Positions 7,503 through 10,722 of a stretch of 10,722 bases of DNA are shown piece after piece. A model generated the notes under the pieces. That model was given only the letters and a program-made list of their open reading frames with translations, searched no databases and was not told where the DNA came from. This stretch comes from SAR324 cluster bacterium. GTDB taxonomy: Bacteria > SAR324 > NAC60-12. Numbering within the stretch: the first letter of the stretch is position 1; each line of letters starts with the position of its first letter. A program made the position numbers and the translations under genes. The stretch lies in the NCBI GenBank assembly GCA_022448705.1, contig JAKUUF010000044.1, positions 1 through 10,722 of the forward strand, read 5' to 3'.

Positions 7503-7574
7503 TCTTACCAGTTGGAAAGGCATTGTCCAGACGAGAGATGGATGCCTGATCAATGCTAGAAGACTGCCAGTCAA

Positions 7575-8141
7575 TCAATCGTTTGGCAAATTCTGAAAAT
7601 AGGAGACAATGTATTTATAACCGCTCCAAAGAGAAATTCCGGTCGCAACCCACAGCATCATAATCCCGATTTCATGACAAGGTAGACCGATTGTGTTGTA
7701 GTGTATGATCAGGAAACCAACTGCGACCATCTGTGTTATTGTTTTACTTTTTCCTCCACTGCTTGCAGCAATAACTTCCCCTTCTGCTGCTGCAATTGAT
7801 CTTAATCCGTTGATAATCAATTCCCGTGCTATCAGGATTACTGTCAAATATGCAGGGGCTCTTCCCATTGCAACCAATAGAATCAGCAAAGAACAAATTA
7901 ATATTTTATCTGCGACCGGATCCAGCAGTTTTCCTATCTTAGTTGCTTTGCCCTGATGTCTTGCAATCACACCATCCCAATAGTCTGTCAGACAGGCAAT
8001 TAAAAATACCATCCATGTTCCAAGCAGAATCCATTGATCGTCTTCTCCAATAACCATGCCTGCATAAATAAACGGTACCAATACCACACGCAGCGTGGTC
8101 AAATGGTTGGCGGTAAGCCATTTTGAGAAAAAAGCAACCAT
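7575..8141 (-). CDS. pgsA: CDP-diacylglycerol--glycerol-3-phosphate 3-phosphatidyltransferase
   Basis: PgsA is an inner-membrane enzyme that makes phosphatidylglycerophosphate, the precursor of phosphatidylglycerol and cardiolipin, from CDP-diacylglycerol and glycerol 3-phosphate. The complete CDP-alcohol phosphatidyltransferase motif D-x2-DG-x2-AR-x8-G-x3-D-x3-D is present: DYWDGVIAR followed by G and DPVAD, with metal-binding aspartates at 53, 56, 74 and 78. The early NHLTTLRVVLVPF matches the family's NxxTxxR start. About five hydrophobic segments (near 17-32, 37-54, 81-103, 132-150 and 154-174) and a length of 188 are normal. I chose ATG at 8141: the TTG codon just before it (8144) is also possible, but AGGA 9 nt upstream suits the ATG. 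Other members of the family transfer to serine or inositol; overall similarity favours PgsA. Confidence 0.92.
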   Translation of the reverse strand: MVAFFSKWLTANHLTTLRVVLVPFIYAGMVIGEDDQWILLGTWMVFLIACLTDYWDGVIARHQGKATKIGKLLDPVADKILICSLLILLVAMGRAPAYLTVILIARELIINGLRSIAAAEGEVIAASSGGKSKTITQMVAVGFLIIHYNTIGLPCHEIGIMMLWVATGISLWSGYKYIVSYFQNLPND

Positions 8142-8144
8142 CAA

Positions 8145-8294
8145 AAAAATTCCTGTCTTGAGTTATTTTGGCTTTCCGGTTATGATGCGTCGATTCAGCA
8201 AAAAAAGCAATTTACCATTGATCCGTTCTGAATATTTTGAAGAAAATTCTTGATTACCTCTCAAACCCGGGAAAGATATTATTATTGATCACTT
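8145..8294. other. Divergent spacer between pgsA and hemA
   Basis: This 150-nt spacer must hold the promoters for pgsA (leftward) and hemA (rightward). I see no consensus pair for hemA. For pgsA a weak TTGCTT-17 nt-CATCAT match is possible. hemA has no clear Shine-Dalgarno site; the nearest purine run (GGGAAAG) is about 20 nt before the ATG. A 23-codon ORF on the plus strand (8182-8253, MMRRFSKKSN...) lies within it and may be chance. CCCGGG at about 8268-8273 is a small palindrome with no assigned role. Confidence 0.5.
8151..8154 (-). promoter_or_regulatory. Ribosome binding site of pgsA
   Basis: The minus strand reads CAGGA, then a T-rich run, then TTG-ATG. AGGA is 9 nt from the ATG at 8141 and 6 nt from the TTG at 8144. 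It is one of the clearer Shine-Dalgarno matches in the window and fixes the start of pgsA to one of these two neighbouring codons. Confidence 0.6.
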
Positions 8295-9602
8295 ATGCGA
8301 TTTACCGTAATTGGATGGAATTTTAAAAATACACCGATTGAAGTCCGGGAAAGACTAGCCTTGACACGGGATCAGCAAATTGAGCTGGCAAACCGGCTTA
8401 AAGAAAGCTTCAAACTGGGTGGTATTGTAATACTAAGTACCTGTAACCGTACAGAATTCTTCCTTGCCAATGCAGAGCAGCAGCTAAATCAGATTATTGA
8501 AATGCTGCAGAAATATTGGAATATTCCTGACCTTCGTGAAAGCATCTACATTCTGCAAAATCTTGACGCGTCAAGACATTTGTTCAGGGTCGCATCCAGT
8601 TTAGACTCCATGGTACTTGGAGAACCCCAGATTCTAGGCCAACTTAAAGATACTTTCCATTGTTTCAGTGAGGCGGAACTAACAGGCAAATTGCTTCACC
8701 CACTATTCACACGTGCATTTTCCACGGCAAAACGGGTACGTACAGAAACCACTGTTGCAAGTAACGCAGTTTCTGTAAGTTATGCCGCAGTAGAACTGGC
8801 AAAGCACATTTTCGAAGATTTATCCAAACAAAGTGTAATTGTGATTGGTGCAGGAGAAATGGCTGAGCTGGCTGTTCAGCATCTGATGCGGAGCGGAATT
8901 TCACAGTTATTTGTAACCAACAGGACATTTACCAGTGCAGCAGAGCTGGCAGAAAAATTTCAGGGACTTGCAGTTCCTTTCGAACATCTTAACCGGCATC
9001 TCCATCAGGCAGACATTGTAATCAGCTCAACGGGAGCTCGAAACTATATCATCACACAAGAACTGGTAAAAAAGTGTTTGCTTAATCGCAAGGGTAATCC
9101 CATGTTTTTTATAGATATTGCAGTTCCAAGGGATATTGACCCTGAAATAAATAAGCTGCATGGAACTTTCTGCTACGATATTGATGATTTACAAACAATT
9201 GTTTCGCAAAACCAGGAGGAACGAAAAAAACAATCCATAAAGGCTGAAGAAATAATTGAAGAGGAATTATCCAAATTAGAAATATGGTTCAGGTCTCTTT
9301 CTGCAGTCCCGACCATTAGAAGTTTGCGCAAAGCATTCCACTCCACTGCTGAAGAAGAACTGCAGAAAGTTTTTCGACGAATTAAGAACCTGCCTGAGTC
9401 TGAGCGTAAAGAAATTGAGCAGTTTGTTCACAGGCTTGTAAACAAACTTTTGCATGATCCGTCACGAAACCTGAAACAGCTGGCACAGGAAGAAGACTCC
9501 CACCTCCACATGGAATCAATTGCAAAATTGTTTGATTTAAGTCCTGCTCCTTTAGGAAAGACCACACAACAACAGCCCAGACTTAAAATCATAAAATCAT
9601 GA
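8295..9602 (+). CDS. hemA: Glutamyl-tRNA reductase
   Basis: HemA reduces glutamyl-tRNA to glutamate-1-semialdehyde with NADPH, the first committed step of the C5 route to heme and other tetrapyrroles. The 435-residue product carries catalytic C50 in ILSTCNRTEF, the signature RHLFRVASSLDSMVLGEPQI (94-113), the NADPH-binding VIVIGAGEMAEL (181-192), and FIDIAVPRDIDPEI (272-285). The C-terminal dimerisation helices follow (about 310-400), including SLSAVPTIRSLR and NKLLHDPSRNLKQL. A glutamine- and lysine-containing tail after about 415 is not conserved in my experience. The ATG start gives the standard N-terminus MRFTVIGWNFKNTPIEVRERL. hemC starts 3 nt after its stop, so the two enzymes of the same pathway are co-transcribed and probably coupled. 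Confidence 0.98.
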   Translation: MRFTVIGWNFKNTPIEVRERLALTRDQQIELANRLKESFKLGGIVILSTCNRTEFFLANAEQQLNQIIEMLQKYWNIPDLRESIYILQNLDASRHLFRVASSLDSMVLGEPQILGQLKDTFHCFSEAELTGKLLHPLFTRAFSTAKRVRTETTVASNAVSVSYAAVELAKHIFEDLSKQSVIVIGAGEMAELAVQHLMRSGISQLFVTNRTFTSAAELAEKFQGLAVPFEHLNRHLHQADIVISSTGARNYIITQELVKKCLLNRKGNPMFFIDIAVPRDIDPEINKLHGTFCYDIDDLQTIVSQNQEERKKQSIKAEEIIEEELSKLEIWFRSLSAVPTIRSLRKAFHSTAEEELQKVFRRIKNLPESERKEIEQFVHRLVNKLLHDPSRNLKQLAQEEDSHLHMESIAKLFDLSPAPLGKTTQQQPRLKIIKS

Positions 9603-9605
9603 CGC

Positions 9606-10568
9606 ATGCCTAACGCTTTATCGATAAGCGGCAAAAAAAATCCTACCTTAACAATCGCAACAAGAGGCAGTACCCTCGCGCTTTGGCAGGCAAACTGGGT
9701 AAGGGAAAAAATTCTTGAACAGCATTCTGAAATTAATGTTGAATTATTAACCGTAACAACTGCCGGAGACCGTAACCAGCAGCAACCCCTGGCAGAGATT
9801 GGAGGAAAAGGACTTTTTGTCAAAGACCTTGAAAACGCTTTGCTTGACGGCAGGGCTGACCTTGCAGTACACAGCATGAAGGATGTGACCAGCATTTTAC
9901 CTGAAGGGCTGGAAATTTCTGTTATCGCTGAAAGAGATGACCCCCGGGATGCCTGGATTTGCCCAAAATACGGAAGTATTGAAAACTTACCCAAAGGTGC
10001 AACTGTTGGAACAAGTTCATTGCGTCGGACTGCTTTCTTGAAACATCACAGACCTGATATAGAAGTCCGCAGCTTACGTGGTAATGTGCCTACGCGGCTT
10101 GGTAAACTCGATAGAGGAGAAGTTGATGCCATAATTTTGGCCGTATCCGGATTAAAGCGAATAAATCTAGAAAATCGCATCACTGAAATTTTTCCAATGA
10201 AATGGATGCTTCCCGCAATCGGGCAGGGAGCAATTGGAATTGAAACCAGAACAGGAGATCATGGCACTCTGAGTTTGGTAGAGCACATCAATGATCCTGT
10301 TACTCATGGCTGTTTGCTTGCAGAGAGATCTTTGCTAACGGAGCTTGAGGGTAATTGTCAAATTCCATTAGCAGGCTATTGCATCAACAAAGTTGAGGAA
10401 CTGCACTTAAAGTCCGCGCTTTGTGACCCTGAAGGTACATTATTGATAGAATATGAAGCGCGAGCTCAACCACATAATGCTGTAAGTCGTGGTAAAGAAT
10501 CCGCAGAATGGCTTCTGAACAATGGCGGTGATCAAATTTTACAAAAGTCACAAGCTGCATTAAAATGA
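9606..10568 (+). CDS. hemC: Hydroxymethylbilane synthase (porphobilinogen deaminase)
   Basis: HemC joins four porphobilinogen molecules into hydroxymethylbilane, using a dipyrromethane cofactor attached to a cysteine. The 320-residue product shows TIATRGSTLALWQANWV (16-32), EIGGKGLFVKDLE (64-76), AVHSMKDV with catalytic D93, GTSSLRR (135-141), RSLRGNVPTRLGKLD (155-169) and LPAIGQGAIGIE (202-213). The cofactor cysteine is C251 in LEGNCQIPLAGYC. The N-terminus is about 13 residues longer than usual (MPNALSISGKKNP), and there is no other in-frame ATG close to the conserved start. No good ribosome site precedes the ATG, which fits re-initiation after hemA. A separate hemD is not in the window; the next gene is an oxidoreductase. 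Confidence 0.98.
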   Translation: MPNALSISGKKNPTLTIATRGSTLALWQANWVREKILEQHSEINVELLTVTTAGDRNQQQPLAEIGGKGLFVKDLENALLDGRADLAVHSMKDVTSILPEGLEISVIAERDDPRDAWICPKYGSIENLPKGATVGTSSLRRTAFLKHHRPDIEVRSLRGNVPTRLGKLDRGEVDAIILAVSGLKRINLENRITEIFPMKWMLPAIGQGAIGIETRTGDHGTLSLVEHINDPVTHGCLLAERSLLTELEGNCQIPLAGYCINKVEELHLKSALCDPEGTLLIEYEARAQPHNAVSRGKESAEWLLNNGGDQILQKSQAALK

Positions 10569-10600
10569 GTTAAACTCTAAATTCTTCATATCATTAACTC
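10567..10600. repeat. Short inverted repeat after hemC
   Basis: GAGTTAA (10567-10573) and TTAACTC (10594-10600) are perfect 7-nt inverted copies separated by 20 nt. The left arm overlaps the hemC stop codon. The arms are AT-rich, the loop is long and no T-tract follows, so this is not a convincing terminator. It may be a weak RNA hairpin, a protein-binding site or chance. Confidence 0.3.
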
Positions 10601-10621
10601 TGTAACCTTTGTTATGAAAAA

Positions 10622-10722
10622 ATGAGCGCTTTCTGGAAAATCGCAGTAATTGGAGCCGGTCCCGCAGGATTTTACTCTGGTGGAGAGCTTTTTCGTCAAA
10701 ATTCATGGCCCATCAAAGTGGA
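10622..10722 (+). CDS. FAD-dependent oxidoreductase, N-terminal part (ferredoxin/adrenodoxin reductase-like)
   Basis: Only the first 33 codons are in the window; the gene runs off the right edge. The sequence begins MSAFWKIAVIGAGPAGFYSG and continues GELFRQNSWPIKV. The GxGxxG dinucleotide-binding fold (GAGPAG, residues 11-16) at the very N-terminus binds the ADP part of FAD. The pattern GAGPAGFYSxxELF most resembles ferredoxin-NADP(+) reductases of the adrenodoxin-reductase/FprA type, but glutamate-synthase small-subunit-like enzymes share the fold, so the substrate is open. The gene lies 53 nt after hemC on the same strand and may be co-transcribed. Its ATG overlaps the stop of a 3-codon ORF (ATGAAAAAATGA), and it has no obvious Shine-Dalgarno site. 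Confidence 0.8.
   Translation, partial: MSAFWKIAVIGAGPAGFYSGGELFRQNSWPIKV

Noticed and set aside
9428..9994. A 188-codon minus-strand ORF across the hemA-hemC junction
   Set aside because: Both overlapped genes are intact and conserved, and the translation has no recognisable motif.

Overview
The window looks like a stretch of core chromosome from a Gram-negative bacterium with fairly AT-rich DNA. The Gram-negative reading rests on an outer-membrane beta-barrel protein with a signal peptide, exported envelope proteins, LspA and HslUV. HemA (glutamyl-tRNA reductase) means 5-aminolevulinate is made by the C5 route, which argues against a typical alphaproteobacterium. The histidyl-tRNA synthetase and family-4 uracil-DNA glycosylase resemble versions I associate with delta-proteobacteria-like lineages (for example Deltaproteobacteria or SAR324). 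That placement is a guess from motifs, not a measured phylogeny. I see no insertion sequence, phage, CRISPR array, RNA gene or integration site.

Layout. Bases 121-8141 are all on the minus strand. In order of transcription they are pgsA (phospholipid synthesis), hslV and hslU (ATP-dependent protease), a family-4 uracil-DNA glycosylase, hisS, lspA, an SH3b-domain exported protein, an M48 metalloprotease and a FadL/OMPP1-like barrel. From the glycosylase to the barrel the genes are packed with gaps of 39 nt or less or with overlaps (23 and 38 nt), so they are probably one operon. A 143-nt gap before the glycosylase contains a plausible promoter. From 8295 the plus strand carries hemA, hemC and the first 33 codons of a flavin-dependent oxidoreductase. 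pgsA and hemA diverge from a 150-nt spacer.

How the genes fit together. hemA and hemC catalyse early steps of tetrapyrrole synthesis and are 3 nt apart. HslV and HslU form one protease complex. LspA, the SH3b protein, the M48 protease and the barrel all act at or beyond the inner membrane. The last three could form a small outer-membrane assembly or quality-control module, the least routine part of the window. Several starts are non-ATG (TTG for the glycosylase and lspA, GTG or TTG for the SH3b gene).

I did not find a convincing new biological system. The findings are modest: the coupled SH3b-M48-barrel cluster, variant motifs in HisRS and HslU, a linker-rich glycosylase N-terminus, and a few short ORFs or repeats in spacers that may be chance.
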